A DNA stretch of 64,000 nucleotides from Nymphaea colorata (lineage: Eukaryota > Streptophyta > Magnoliopsida > Nymphaeales > Nymphaeaceae), in the NCBI RefSeq assembly GCF_008831285.2, contig NC_045150.1:7638001-7702000 (forward strand), read 5' to 3'. The translations under genes and the position numbers were made by a program. Positions 48,027 to 61,659 of the stretch are shown here, piece after piece. Under the pieces are notes generated by a model. That model was given only the letters and a program-made list of their open reading frames with translations. It searched no databases and was not told where the DNA came from. Numbering within the stretch: the stretch's first letter is position 1; every line of letters begins with the position of its first letter.

Positions 48027-51000
48027 TCAGTTACCATGCAAAGATGAAGGTCGGCTGCACCGTTGTTTAGCGGATTCAACATATTGTTCTGCAAGCTTCC
48101 TCACCTTAGGACCTTCTTTAATGAGAAAATCAGCACTCTTTGCCTTGCAATGGTACTGCATAACTTTATCTGTAGTTTTACTGACTGCCCACCTGTACTG
48201 TTCAACTGTGATAACACCGCTCTTACAGAGAGGTCTAATGTGTTCTTTGATATAAGCCTCTACCTGCAACATGAAAACAGCGGCAATCATCAAATGAAAC
48301 AGAAAACTTTGCCTATTTACCAAGTTAATACGAAACCAAGTAGATCACATACACAACTGATGCAAGAAGCATCATGAGGCCTGTGACCCATGGGCATGAA
48401 ACCATTAGTTACCAGTACTTGTTCACAAAACTTCTTAGTGTTTATTCTTAGTTTCTCAAAATTTGACACACTACATGAAACTGTCTGCCAAGAAGATCAA
48501 CGCTCATAGCTTACTTTTTTGTGGATAGGACTTTGATCTGTCTGTTGATTGGAAGCCTCGCATTTTTTGGGTGCACTTTCGCTCATCATTGAGTGAGTTG
48601 GTGAATTGTCTGCCCTGGAAGTATGCCCCTTTATAGTACCACCAGTTTCAATCACATTATTCTCTGCATAGCATTCATTGTCAGTCTGAAGCATAACTTC
48701 AAGAATATTTTGCTCGCATTTCTGATTTTTCTCATGAACAATTTCTTCACCTGCAGACTGTATTCCCATACATTTCTTCATATACTCAGTTGATTTGTTT
48801 CCATATATTTTTTCTGGCTCATCTCTGCCATAGAGTTCTTCATATTCAGCCACTGAAAGGTCATTGCTTGCTTCATTTGGATCGGTGTTTTCCCCGTGCA
48901 ACAGTGAGTTTGAGAGACCTTCATTATCACGAGGCACTGCCAACTTCAAATAATCATGATGCGCTTCAGGTTTTACCAAACAGACATGTTCAAATGATCC
49001 TGGACCTAAACTTATTTTATCTACTTTCTCACCGTCCAAAATTGTACCACCCCCTGCATCTATAGATTCTGTAACCATAGAATGATTCTCATGATTGAGA
49101 GTACTGAGTACCACCTTCACTTTTGAATCTGTACTAACATCAAGCTGTGATCTGGACATTATCAGTGAGCTGTTGATCTCAGAAAGACCCATAAAATCTT
49201 CGTCCAGGTCATAGTCAAAATCTCCATATATATCAATCTCAGGGCGAGATTCCAAGTTTAGAACATCTTCGCATCCATAATCTCCATCTTTCACTGCATG
49301 ATCACTTTTTCTGTCAGTGTCTTCAGACGACCGATATGGACTATTTGATGGAGATTCAGAAAGAAGACCAGCAAGTCTCAATGCTTGTGTGACACTATCT
49401 GATTCATGACCACAAGAAACTTCATCACGTGATCCTTCCATAACTTTGACAAGAACATCAGAAGGTGGTTCCTCTTCTCTACTGTTACCAACTGCCACAT
49501 TCTGAGAGATAGCTTGTGAGCAGAGATTCAAATATACTATTCTGCTTTTTGATCTTCCATGGATTTGTTTTTCAACGTTAAGAGCATCTGCAACAGCCAA
49601 CTCTGTTTCTGCACATCTATGAATACTGTGTAGGTTTGCTTTCTTGAGATAGTGCTCAACTAGTCGATTAAGTTGCCCCTGCAAGAAATAATTTTAGTGA
49701 AAACAAATTCAGTAGTTTTTTGAGAAAAGTGCATTGAATGCTCGGTGAAGTGGTTTTCAGGATCAAGATAAGCACCAGATGCAGCTCTGGGAAGCTATTT
49801 TTACAGGAGACAGGAGGAAGCATATTAATAATTTTTTGAGAGGCAGTAAGGAATAAGGAGCTGCTTTTGTCAATCGGATAGCATCAGTTGCATTGACACT
49901 TGATAAGAAGCTAACCATTTTCCAAGATCAGGAACAAGAGTATATGATCATTATTCAAAAATGTATATGGAATATGGAGTCTACTATGCCCATAACACTG
50001 GTGAAGCACTTTCTTCTTTTCCATTAATTCTCAATTTTATGAAAATGTCAATATTGCACTGCGGTGCTTATGTTTGTCACGTGGGGAGTACCATAGCAAC
50101 TTGTAAGGAACATGTCTGAAGACTCTAAAGCACATTACAGGACATATTCAACACTAGTATCCAATTGAGTTACTATATTCTAAATTGCCAACAAAAAAAA
50201 CAAAGACCTGACCTCAGAAACACAACAAAGTAAGGGTAGGGCTAAAGGAAAATCGGAGTGACATTTTTACCCATCAAAAAACGGTTCTGTAGCTGTCACT
50301 CAGTTAACGAATTTAATATGTTTTAATCATGATAATGCAACAATATGTTCAAAAATATTAATTCTGTTTCTTTGTTTATCTCAGAATCTTATCTCATATG
50401 GAACTCAGATTGCCATAAGGAAGGTCTTCTTATAAAAAGACTCCAGCGCAATATATTTTATGGACAACAAATATAATCTAATAAATAAATAACATCAACA
50501 AATTTCATTAAAGACTTCAAAGTTTTATAGTTGAAACTTGAAAGTTGAAACAACTAACTAAAGTAAATTGTCCAGAAAGCAGAACCACATAATCAGTAAA
50601 CAACTTAAAGACGGGTAGTCTCACAAACCTGCCTTATTGATGTAGGTACTTTACTTTGACGGCTAGGTGCCAATGTGGGTCTCATATCAGCAGGAAGCTG
50701 AGCCTATTTGTGTTAATCAATCACAAACCAGTCAGAAACAATATGCAAAAAAACAAAGCAGAAGTGACAGAAACCAATTTGCAACTATAAGATTTAAAGA
50801 ATAGCAGAAACTGACATACCAGTAATGGAAAGTTTCCATGAAGATAGTGTTCATCTACCTCTCCACTTTTGTCTCTATCAGTCATAGCAGTCTTTCTTGC
50901 AAGAACTGCAAGAGCCCATTTTCTTTTGTCAGCCTTCACATCACCAGATGTTCCTTGTGCTTCTTTCATTATGTGAGTATTATGAGAACTGGATGTGGAA

Positions 51001-54000
51001 CAAGTTTTTGCTCCTTGTGCTGCTAGACCTCCATGCGTCTTGTCTGACAAGGCTCTTGCCTTGCTTGGAGAAAAGGTGCCATGTGACAGTGTTGTAGAAG
51101 ATTGCTTGTGCATTTTAGCTGAAGTAACTCCAGTTGGCTCAGAAACATTGCTTGAATCATTCATTTTCTCTGGTTCATCCTTACTTGATGTTGTTAATGC
51201 AGATAATGGCTTAATGTCTTCCTTCCTTGGAAGGACAGATGCATCAGCTAAATATAGTCTAGAAAGTATCGGATTAGTCTCTTCTTTGTCACACATATTT
51301 TCAATTTTCAACTCCTTCGACCAAGACTCAGGGTTCTTTCTTAGTTGCTCCAAAACAGATTGCAGGGTTTCCACTTTCTCAGAGTTGGTGTGCAAGCACC
51401 TGTGTTTCCAGAATTCAATTTCCCAATCACGGTCCCATGCACGCCGCCTCCGTCCATTGGCTGTTCCATATAACTTCCGGGTCAGATTCTCACGTATCTT
51501 TCCTTTTTGAAGTAGTGATTGCTTTGCTTTTGCAAGAGAAGCAAAAACCTTTTTGTCTTGCTCCTTACTCGGCTTTGCTATTGCTGCTCGGAATGCTGTT
51601 AGAAGCTTCAAATCAAGCAGATCACCTTTGCCAGCAGTTTCCAAAGCTCCATCATTCACAGCATCATCTACTTCCTTTTTGATCTTCTGTACCAGTTCAG
51701 ATGCTTCATAATCATCTATGCCCCTTCGCATGATCTTTTTTATTCTAAAACCAGCAGCATTTCCCTTAGTCTTTGTAGCTCGGGCTCCACGAATAGGGCT
51801 TGCAAGCTCATGGAGGCTCTCAGGACCAACCTCCTTAACAAGACTCATTATGTCAGACAAGTTCTCTTCCTTAACAGAAGTTTTTCTTACTTTTTTGCTT
51901 TTCAAGCAAGTAACACGCTTAGAGTCTCTGTCTGATGAGTCTGAACCAGAAGCATCATCCTCTGAATTCAACTTTAGCATCTCCGAATTCCCCTCTGACC
52001 TAATTCTCTTTTTATGGACAGTTCTTGTCTCACTTTCTCTGAGGGTCTGACTGTGTTCCTCCTGATCATTCAATTGCATGACATCCCTAGAGGATGAAAA
52101 TATCCAGTATGTCAGAGATTTGCATATATAATAAATCTGAACAAGAAGAGTATATACTATTGAAATAAGATCTCATTAACGAGCAAAACATATAGAGAAG
52201 TTGATCTAGGAAGTCGCAGAAATCATAAAATTAACTTCAACAGATGCAAGGGATTTCATGGAATTAGATCATGATTAAGCATGTCAACAATCAAATAGAC
52301 TGTTGGTAGGCAGTGACCCCACAACATAAGAATCACATGAACAACGTTGTTAAATCCAGCCTAAAATGGATCCATGCACTCAGTATCATGGAACCAACCC
52401 CCCCATTGTTTGCTTTCACATCCTATGAAGGCTATGAACCACGGTAATCAGTAGTAGGATACTTATGTTTATAAAACCTTCAGACAAATTCACAAAAACT
52501 TTGATATAAGACTATTTTCAGGTCTTTCTATGTTTCAATCCACATGACTATATGGTACACACATCCTGGTGTTGAGACACTAGGTCCCAACGTCAACTTG
52601 GCTCTAATATCAATTGTAATGACGTGGTCCAATATTGATATGTGTGTCTGGTATGCCATCCCATCTGCTCAGTAATTGGCTTCAGTTTGCACCTTAAAAG
52701 GCTACCACACTAGGACAACCAGTAGAGGTGACGCAGTGGGGAAGATGACTGCTCCTCTAACCCAGGGGGAATGCCTAAATTGAACTAAGGAAATCAAAGA
52801 GAACATGAAAAGGAACAGAAATAACTGCAAGAATGGAAATTCAAATAAGATTAGGGTTTCATTAAACTTCAGCCTAATTACAAATGCGGCCTAAACATCT
52901 TTTTATAGCTCACAAACGGATCCTTGGATCTGGATCCAAAACAAAATAATAATAAATAAAAACCTAAAATGCTAAACAAGATCCAAATAAAATAAAATAA
53001 TAAATAAAACCGAAATTGAGACTGGTTCTCCATTTTATGCTGCGCTCCTGCATCATTCTCCCCGGGTTCTCTGTCCGGATCTGCTCATGTGACTGCTGGT
53101 GACCCACGATGGTGGGTGATTCAATCACCGCTCATTCAATGCTCGCCTCAGTCACCTGTTTGTCTTTAGCCAGTGGCAATGACAAGGGTTCTCCGACATA
53201 CTTCTTCCCCACAATAGGAGGCACTTCAATCGCCACAATATCATCCTCATCAAGTTATGATTGCTGTCCTGAATGGCCACCATTGGCTACAGTGTTCATC
53301 GGTGCCTTCATTGTTGGCGTTTGAAGGATGCTCTATCCCTTTGGTACTTATTTTTCATCGACAGGCCATTTTCAACGTGCAACATCCGTGCTTCCATCAA
53401 ATCCATCCTTTTCGAGCAGTTAAAAAGTCTTTTAGTCATCCTTGCTTCTATCGAATTCAACCTTTTCGAGCATTCAGAGAGACCTTCATTTATCTGTTGC
53501 ATATCCTTTTGCAGGTTTATCATCATCCTCAGCAGCTATAACATCCTAGGGTTTTGCTTACCTGCCTCTGCATTTGCCTTGATGGCTGCTTCTAGCATAA
53601 CAAGATCGTTAAGTCCTCACTCATCGTTGAAGATAGAGGAACTTAGGCTCTGACACCACTTTGACGCAGTGGGGAAGATGACTGCTCCTCTAACCCACAG
53701 TCAATGCCTAAATTGCACTAAGGAAATCAAAGAGAACATGAAAAGGAACAGAAATAACTAGAAGAATGGAAACTCAAATAAGATTATGGTTTCATTAAAC
53801 TCCAGACTAATTACAAAAGAGGCCTAAACATCTTCTATAGCTCACAAACGGATCCTCGGATCTGAATCCAAAATAAAATAATAATAAATAAAAACCTAAA
53901 ATACTAAACAAGATCCAAATAAAATAAAACCACAATGGAGACTGAATCTCTTTTTTTGTGTTGCGCACCTGCATCACCCAAGTTTGCAAACCCTTAAAGA

Positions 54001-57000
54001 TTTCTCAAAACCTTTAATACAAGACTTTTCAAATCCTTTCAGACACATCAGCTGTTACAGACATATAACTGAAGTACGCCAAGAACCAAATAACTTCAAG
54101 TTATTCATCTAGAAAGAGCCAACCCACAGAGGATGCGATGGACCATCATTGATGTCTTTGGAAAAAATATGCACTTGATACACAGATAAAGAACCTCTTA
54201 CCATAAAAATAAACAAGTATACAAGATTGTGTCTGATCGGCATGTCAAGTCTGGTACTACCAAGCCAGCTCTTATAGGAGACAATTCAAACAATGAGAGA
54301 GACAAAAAGGAGTTGCTCTCAGAAAATGGCAAAAATGGTTACCCTTCAAGACTTTTAAGTAGTCCTTGGCAAAAGAAGGCCCCTACTGGAAAAACATGCT
54401 TAGTCTATATCTTTCTCACTCATCCTTCATGCAAAATTGACATAAAAAAATAAAAATAAAAATGCAATACATGCCAATATTTAATTATATTCAGTTCTCC
54501 CTAGACCAAGGAACCACGTCTTCTTTTTACTGACTAAAAGCTCAAAGCCGAAGGACGTCTAGACTAGAGAACAAGATGCATTCCAAAGTGAATTTCCTGA
54601 AGGAGTTTTAAACTTGGAACATCCATTCAACCCAGTGTATTTACTCCTTCAACACAATGTCCTTTCTGACAATAAAGGAAAAATGATTCCAATGTGCACA
54701 GGTGTCGGTAGCAAACAGGCCAGCATTCATCAGTCAGTGTTATCTGGTAAGTAAAATACACATAGGGTGCAGACAATTATGTTCCCAACTTAGCTACTTC
54801 ACTATAAGTCATAAATATTAAGCACAAGACAGTGGGATACAAATTGGAACCAACCTGGATTTGTCCATGCGCTTTCCACCAACACCAGCATCATCAAGAT
54901 TCTTCTGACTGGACTCTTCAAACTCATCATTTTTGCACGTCTTATCATGTACTACGAGTTTTCAAAAAAATTTATAGGGTATCAGACATGTTAAAAAAGA
55001 ACATGGAGCAACTTCAGCAAAAGCAGTGAATTTTAATTATAAACAAAATAAACAGTCAAAAGTAGAAAGTACACTATTAAATAGTCAAAGACTCAAAAGC
55101 ATAAAACACCCAGTCCTTCTCTAAAGACAAGTTTCTGTCTCCCAATTGCTGGTATCTAGGTGGCACTTTCACTAGAAAGGAAAGCTGGATATGCATGGTA
55201 CTAGTAGGATCTTATTCTTTTAAGAATCTCTATTCCATGAATGCCTATTGGAAATAGGTGGGGCCAGTAACCAAGCAAAATTAAGTTTAAAACATTAACT
55301 TGAAAACTGCAGCACTATCATAGTATCATGCATACAGAATGAAAAGGTATCGAGAGGATATCTACATGGTTCAAAGAATTAAAGAATACTTATATTTCAG
55401 TTTTAAAATTAAGACAAACAGAGAATAAAAAAGCCAATCCTCTTTCCCGTCTGTCATCTAGTCTGTATGTATTTCAAGGCACTTGACTTAAACCCATAAA
55501 TCCTAGGCAGACTAGGGAGTGCCTGGGGCCTAGGCTAGGGAGTGCCTTGGTGGGGTTTTTGGATACATAGCATACTATGCAGAAATAACTGTTTTGCTTA
55601 CCTCGAAAATAGGGTTCAGCCATCAACCCTGGATTAAGATTAATCCTGGATTCTGTATCCAGTGCTTGTCTATCCTGAACAGTGGAAGCACCAAAATTTG
55701 GACCTAGTGTTTTAGACAAGTTATGAATGTTTGGCTCAGGCTCTCCTGTATTTTGACTAGATTTTGAAGGTGAAAGCAACAGCAAGTCTTCAGATAAAGG
55801 TAAGGAGAATGATGTCCCTTGACCATCAGCAGGAACATGCATTTTCTTTTCATGTGCATTTTCCTGCGCTCCACAAGAATAACCATTTAAAATTTCAGTG
55901 GTAGGTGTTGAAACTGAGCCACAGCTCTGAAGATTGCTCCAACCACAATCATCAAGAAAGCACGATGCAGGTCTAGGCACAAATTCCCCACAATTATTAG
56001 TGCCTAAGACAATGGGAAGTGCTTTGTCATGCTTCTCCTCAATATCTGATAGAATTTCACTAGCAACATTTTGGCCATCATCAGTCAGCTCCTTTCCATC
56101 AACCAGAGAAATGACGATTGCAGTTTCTCCAGCATCAGCAACAGATACTGCCAGTTTTCCAGATAAGGTCGTTTCTGTCGGGCATAAGGAACTGACAACT
56201 TCTGAAACGAAATTTTTGTTTGATTTCTCGCTGGAAATTGAATCCGATTTTTCCAATACTTCAGCAACATTGCACCTACATCAGACACTAGCCCATTAGA
56301 AAAATTTGGCCCTTCTAAAATCAAAACCGAATGGTGCCATGTAGCAAGGTTAAGCTATTCAATATCAAGAATTCACTACCTAGGACACAACCATGAACTT
56401 CCATACGAGCTATTTGGATCAAATCCAACACAAAATGCATGATACCTGCAAAAGAACAAGAAACTGACATCAAATTGGATACAACATATTTAAGATACAT
56501 TAATGAACCATTATGAACTACAATGGCAGTTGCCAGACTGCAAGTTATAAGTCAACAAGATTTTATCAAGCAAAAATCTTATTCAGGTATTGCCCCTGAC
56601 ACTATTATTTGTTATTACATGGTTGATTTCAATTGCAGGATTTTCTAAACCTAATTGTCATTGTGTAAGTGATGGACCATTTTTATGGTTATATGTTAGA
56701 GGATGCTCTACTTCACAATGAGGCATAAAGCTGTTAATGGACATCAACAATCATAGACCAGTCATTAAACCTAAGGTATTACCGGGCCATTGACATCTGA
56801 AAGAGGTTCAACAAAAAGTATAACAAATGTTTACACTAAAAAAATGGAGTATTAACAATAAGTTATTAAGGTAATCTATAATAAACCCAAAATTCTCTTA
56901 CTATGTCACGTAGATACAGGTGTGGTTGCTGGTGTGGACAACAGGATAGAGCAATTTCAAAAATGTGGGTGCAGGGGCACAACTGTATAAGTAAAAATAA

Positions 57001-59773
57001 ACAAAACAAAAGGACTGTCATATGGACACTGCTATTAGGCTGCCACACCTGCATCGACACGACGCGGGTGCAGGTGTGGATGGGGCTGCAGCCCGAATTA
57101 GCACCCAAAAAAGTCAAGAAGAGTCAAGTGCAGTCGGCCGCACCCGACCAATTTTGTCCATTTTGGACGCGCACCCGACTCGCGTCAAACACAAGTTGGG
57201 TGCTGTCAAACCACGTCAAGCTCATTTTCGTCACGTTTTTTATATATTTTATATTTTTAATTTTTTTAAAATAAAAAACAGAGGTGTTAGGGCACAATCA
57301 CACCCCTCTTTCTCTCCTCCCACCCCGCGGTTGCATCCTCTCTTTCTCTCCTCCCCTGTGTGTCCCTCTTTCTCTCCAATGGAGACTGAGATTTCCAGCA
57401 ACTGAAGTCGGCAGGTGGGTTGAACGACGGCTGGCGGTGACGTGCGATAGCTCTCCTAAGGCTATGGCGGTTTCTTAGCTTATTTTCGGTGGTTTTTCAG
57501 TCATATTTCCAGCAGTTTCTCAGCCTTATTTCCGACAATTTATCTGTTTGTGGTTTGATTTCTGCCGTCTGCTCTTCTCAGCCTTATTTCGCTGTTATTG
57601 CTATTTATTGTTGTTTATTTTCAGCAGAATGGGTGCTTCTATTTTTTGTTTTATAATTAAACCAGCTCATCTTATTAACTTATATTTACTTATTTACTGG
57701 TTTTGTTGTTTTTCCATGCTTATATTATGTTGCTCTTCCGTGTCTTGTTTTTACCTGTTTAGCATGATTTGTAGTTTCATGTTATTAACTTACATTTGCT
57801 GTTTATATTTCCTGTTTATATTGATGTTTTTCCTTGTTTATATTTTGTTGTTTTTCCGTGTGCTTTTATTGCTGTTTTTCTTTTTTTTGTACTCATACTG
57901 CTGTACATGTATAAAAATTATATTTTGAGTGAAATTATAAATGTGTTGTAGTTATAGAGTTATAGTATCCATATATAGTTGTTGTCACATTTTGTAAATT
58001 GTAATTACAATTTATAAAAGTTGCTAAATTTGAATTTTTCATTTTGAAGGTAAACAATGGCTGACAAAAGGAAAGGAAAACATGTTCAAATCCTCCAGCA
58101 GCAGGTTCTATAAGATTTTGTAATATCAGATTACTGTGTCATCCACCTAAGACTTATCCACTGAAAAATAAGAAAGAAAGAGAAGAGAAGTGCCAAAGGA
58201 TTGTCAGTATTTGGTATATCAGCCTCGATATTCACCCCAGTTCAGTCTTGCAGAAAATAAGGAAGAAGAAGACAAGAGGAGAGATTGGAGAATCTGGAGA
58301 TGACTGTGATAACTGCATGTACTCACAATCCTAGAATTTTATTATCTCACCTTAGATACAAGGCCAGAATAATAAGACAAAAGGATACACAAAATTACTT
58401 CATATTCCATTAATGAAACATAAAGGCACGTGAGAAATAAAACACCTATTCCTAACAGGTTTGGGTCTGAACCAAGATCCAAACCCATCTGGTCATCCTT
58501 TAACATCCTCCCTCAACTTGTGCATGTTTCTTTTATCATGCACAACTTGCTCTTCAAAAACCAAACTTGATGACTAGTTAAACCCTTTGTAAGCAAATCA
58601 GCAACTTGATTATCGGTGCGAATGTAACATGGCTCAATCTCCTTGTCCTAACCTTTTGACGAATGAAGTGTTGATCAATCTCAATGTGCTTTGTGTAAAT
58701 CAGGCCCAAAAGACAACTACTTCAAGAGAACCAGCCTTGAAGCTTTCACCAATAAGTCAAACTCACAAGACCTCACACAAGAGGTGAAGAAGAAAATATA
58801 TTAACCACAATAAGGGATACAAGAATAGGCTAAAAAGCCATAAAAAAAATATTGGAGAATGTACACTATTTATAGAGGAAAGAGCGAAAGGAAGGAGAGA
58901 GCTAGCCGTTGGGACTAGTTCCATTCTGGAAATCCCTAAAAAGAGAGGGGTAAAAGAGGGAAAATAAAAATACAAAAGAAATGAAAAAATACATGAGAGT
59001 CATAAGTATCCAAGTATATATAATTGATACATATAACATATGTTAGATGACTAATATATGTGATACATATATATATATGTATACATTTGGGATACATACA
59101 TTCTAACACCCCCCCTCAAACTTACGGTGTGATAACCGAAAGTTTGCCAAGGAGAAATTGGAATCTAGCAGCAGCAAGAGCTTTGTTGAAGAAGTCGCCA
59201 AGTTGATACTCATATGGAACATAGGAGAGATCAATGTTTTTCTGAAGGAATTCTTCACGAACATAATGACAATCCATCTCTATATGCTTTGTTCTTTCGT
59301 GAAATGTGTGATTGCTAGTAATATACATTGCACTTTTGTTGTCACAACAAAGTTTGATAGGATTCGTGATATGAATTTTTATATCTTTCAGTAAGCTTTT
59401 GGGCCACACTATCTCCATTGTTATAGTTGTCATTGCACGATACTCAGCTTCTGTTGACGATAATGACACCTTATTTTGTTTCTTGCATCGCCAGGAAATT
59501 AAGGAATCACCTAGAAACACACAAAAACCAGTGGTGGAGTGCCTATTATTGGGATCTCCAACTCAATCAGCATCGCAACTAATTCTAATACAGAAGAGGA
59601 AGACAGAAATAGTCCTTTGTTGATTGTGTTTTTCACATAACGCACAACCGCAGTGCCGCTCCCTATGTCACATAGGTATGGGTGCGGGTGCCAGTACGGG
59701 TACCGGTGCGGGTACGGGTACGAATCATTTTCCAAAAACTTGGGTACAGGGGTACGGCCGTACACACATATAT

Positions 59774-59809
<36 letters not shown>

Positions 59810-61623
59810 CAAAAAAATTACAAACAAAATAGCATATTCATAAATCATTAAATCATGATTCAAAATTTGTAGATACTAAGAATTTCAAGACAAAAAATTT
59901 GTCTTTTAAGAGTTCCAAAGGGCGAAAAGGCGAGGAACGAGAGAGGAGCAAGGGGGGAGAGGTGAGAGGATGAGAAAGGTAAGAGGGGTGAAAGGGGCGA
60001 GAGGGCAAGGGACGAGAGGGGCGAGGGGGGTGAGGCAAGAGGGCAAAGGCATCGTGCGAGAGAGGGAAAAAAATGGTTTTTTAAAATGTGCAATGGACGA
60101 TTTTGGACTCGGTCAACTTTGACCGAGTCTGAAAATGGTCGGATTCGACCTCGGGTACTTTGACCATACCCGTACCGGTACGGTACTGGTACTGCTCCTT
60201 TGGTTGCGTTGGCTGCGTTCTTTCTAATATATCTAGAAATCCATATATGGACGAAGTATGTTATTGCACTTACAAATAGTCAATTATCAACATATGTACC
60301 TCCCAGTCCAGAAAGGTTGCAAATATAACTTCTTAAGGATGATGGTCAGGTTAAGCAAAGTTTAGAAAGAAAAAAAAAAATAAATGGAACGTGACTGGGA
60401 TATCAATTGTTTCTGATGGGTGGGCAGATATTCAAAGACATCCACTAATTAATCTTATTGCCGTTGCACGTGATGAGCCAATATTTTTTAAGGAAATTGA
60501 TGCATCTGGAGAATATAAAGATGTTGAATATTTGAAGCGAATATTTTGCAGAAATCATCAAGGAGGTTGGTCCTGACAAAGTAGTGCAGCTCATCACAGT
60601 CAATGTCGTTGTATGCAAAAGTATTGGACTGAGTTTTGAGGTATGGTTTTCCACATTTTTTGAACTCCATGTGTTGCACATACTTTCAATTTAGCACTGA
60701 AGGACATATGCAATCCTCCAAGTCAAGTCCTCAGGGATATGAGCTATTCTCACAGATTGAAGATATAAAAAGAGATGTAACAAATCTTAGAAATTTCATC
60801 ATCAATCACCAGCATGTGTCTATTTCTGGTAGTTATTCTTATTTGAGATTGTTAAAAGTTGCAGAGACACATTTTGCTTCAATAATTGCCATGTTGAAAG
60901 CAATTTAAAGAGCGCATGATGCATTGATTCAAACATGCAAGCATCAGCATCGGTGACATTTACACATATCATAGGTCAATATGAAAATGCCCATGTATAG
61001 TTGTGAGAATAGATAGCAACTCCATTATTTATAGTTTTTTCAAGAAAAAAACATGTGAAAGGGCTTGAAGGTGATTCCCATGCGTAAAGGGGTGAACATG
61101 CAATCCTAAAGGCATACATCATTGGATGCATGTAACAAATTTGCCCATGTAACAGATGGTAAATGGGTACTCTTTACATTGTGTTGCACAGAAAAGCTTC
61201 AATACATGACATAGTGTATTGTAATCTATGTCACATACGTACAAGGTACCCATGTCGACATGGGTACACCCTAGGACATGGCCCAAAAATGGTCAAACCA
61301 GTGTCGGGTGCAGTCAACACACCCATGGCCATATCTGTCTTCTTTTGGACTCGGTCAAAATTGACCAAGTCCATTTTTGTTCACTAAGTAGGTTTTCTTT
61401 TAAACCATCATGTTTATACAATGGAAATGAAGAGCCCTTGATAGACACGAAAAGGCTGTTCATGTTCTTTGTGGTCTAACTCCACCTATTCAGCAGGATC
61501 TTCTGGCGAGACTTCCCATAACCCAGCAATTATCCGGCAACCTAATTTTCTTTAATAGAACTTTCTATATTATTTTGTTAGCTTAAAACCTCTTTTTTTC
61601 GTTAGCTTAAATCTTATTTGTGT

Positions 61624-61659
<36 letters not shown>

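Noticed and set aside
54229-54453. 74-residue frame in a PHD-gene intron
   Set aside because: It lies in the intron between confirmed exons, shows no homology I know and is on the opposite strand.
57022-57405. 127- and 123-residue + strand frames near 57 kb
   Set aside because: They cover hAT subterminal repeats and CT-rich DNA inside the PHD-gene intron; no protein family fits.
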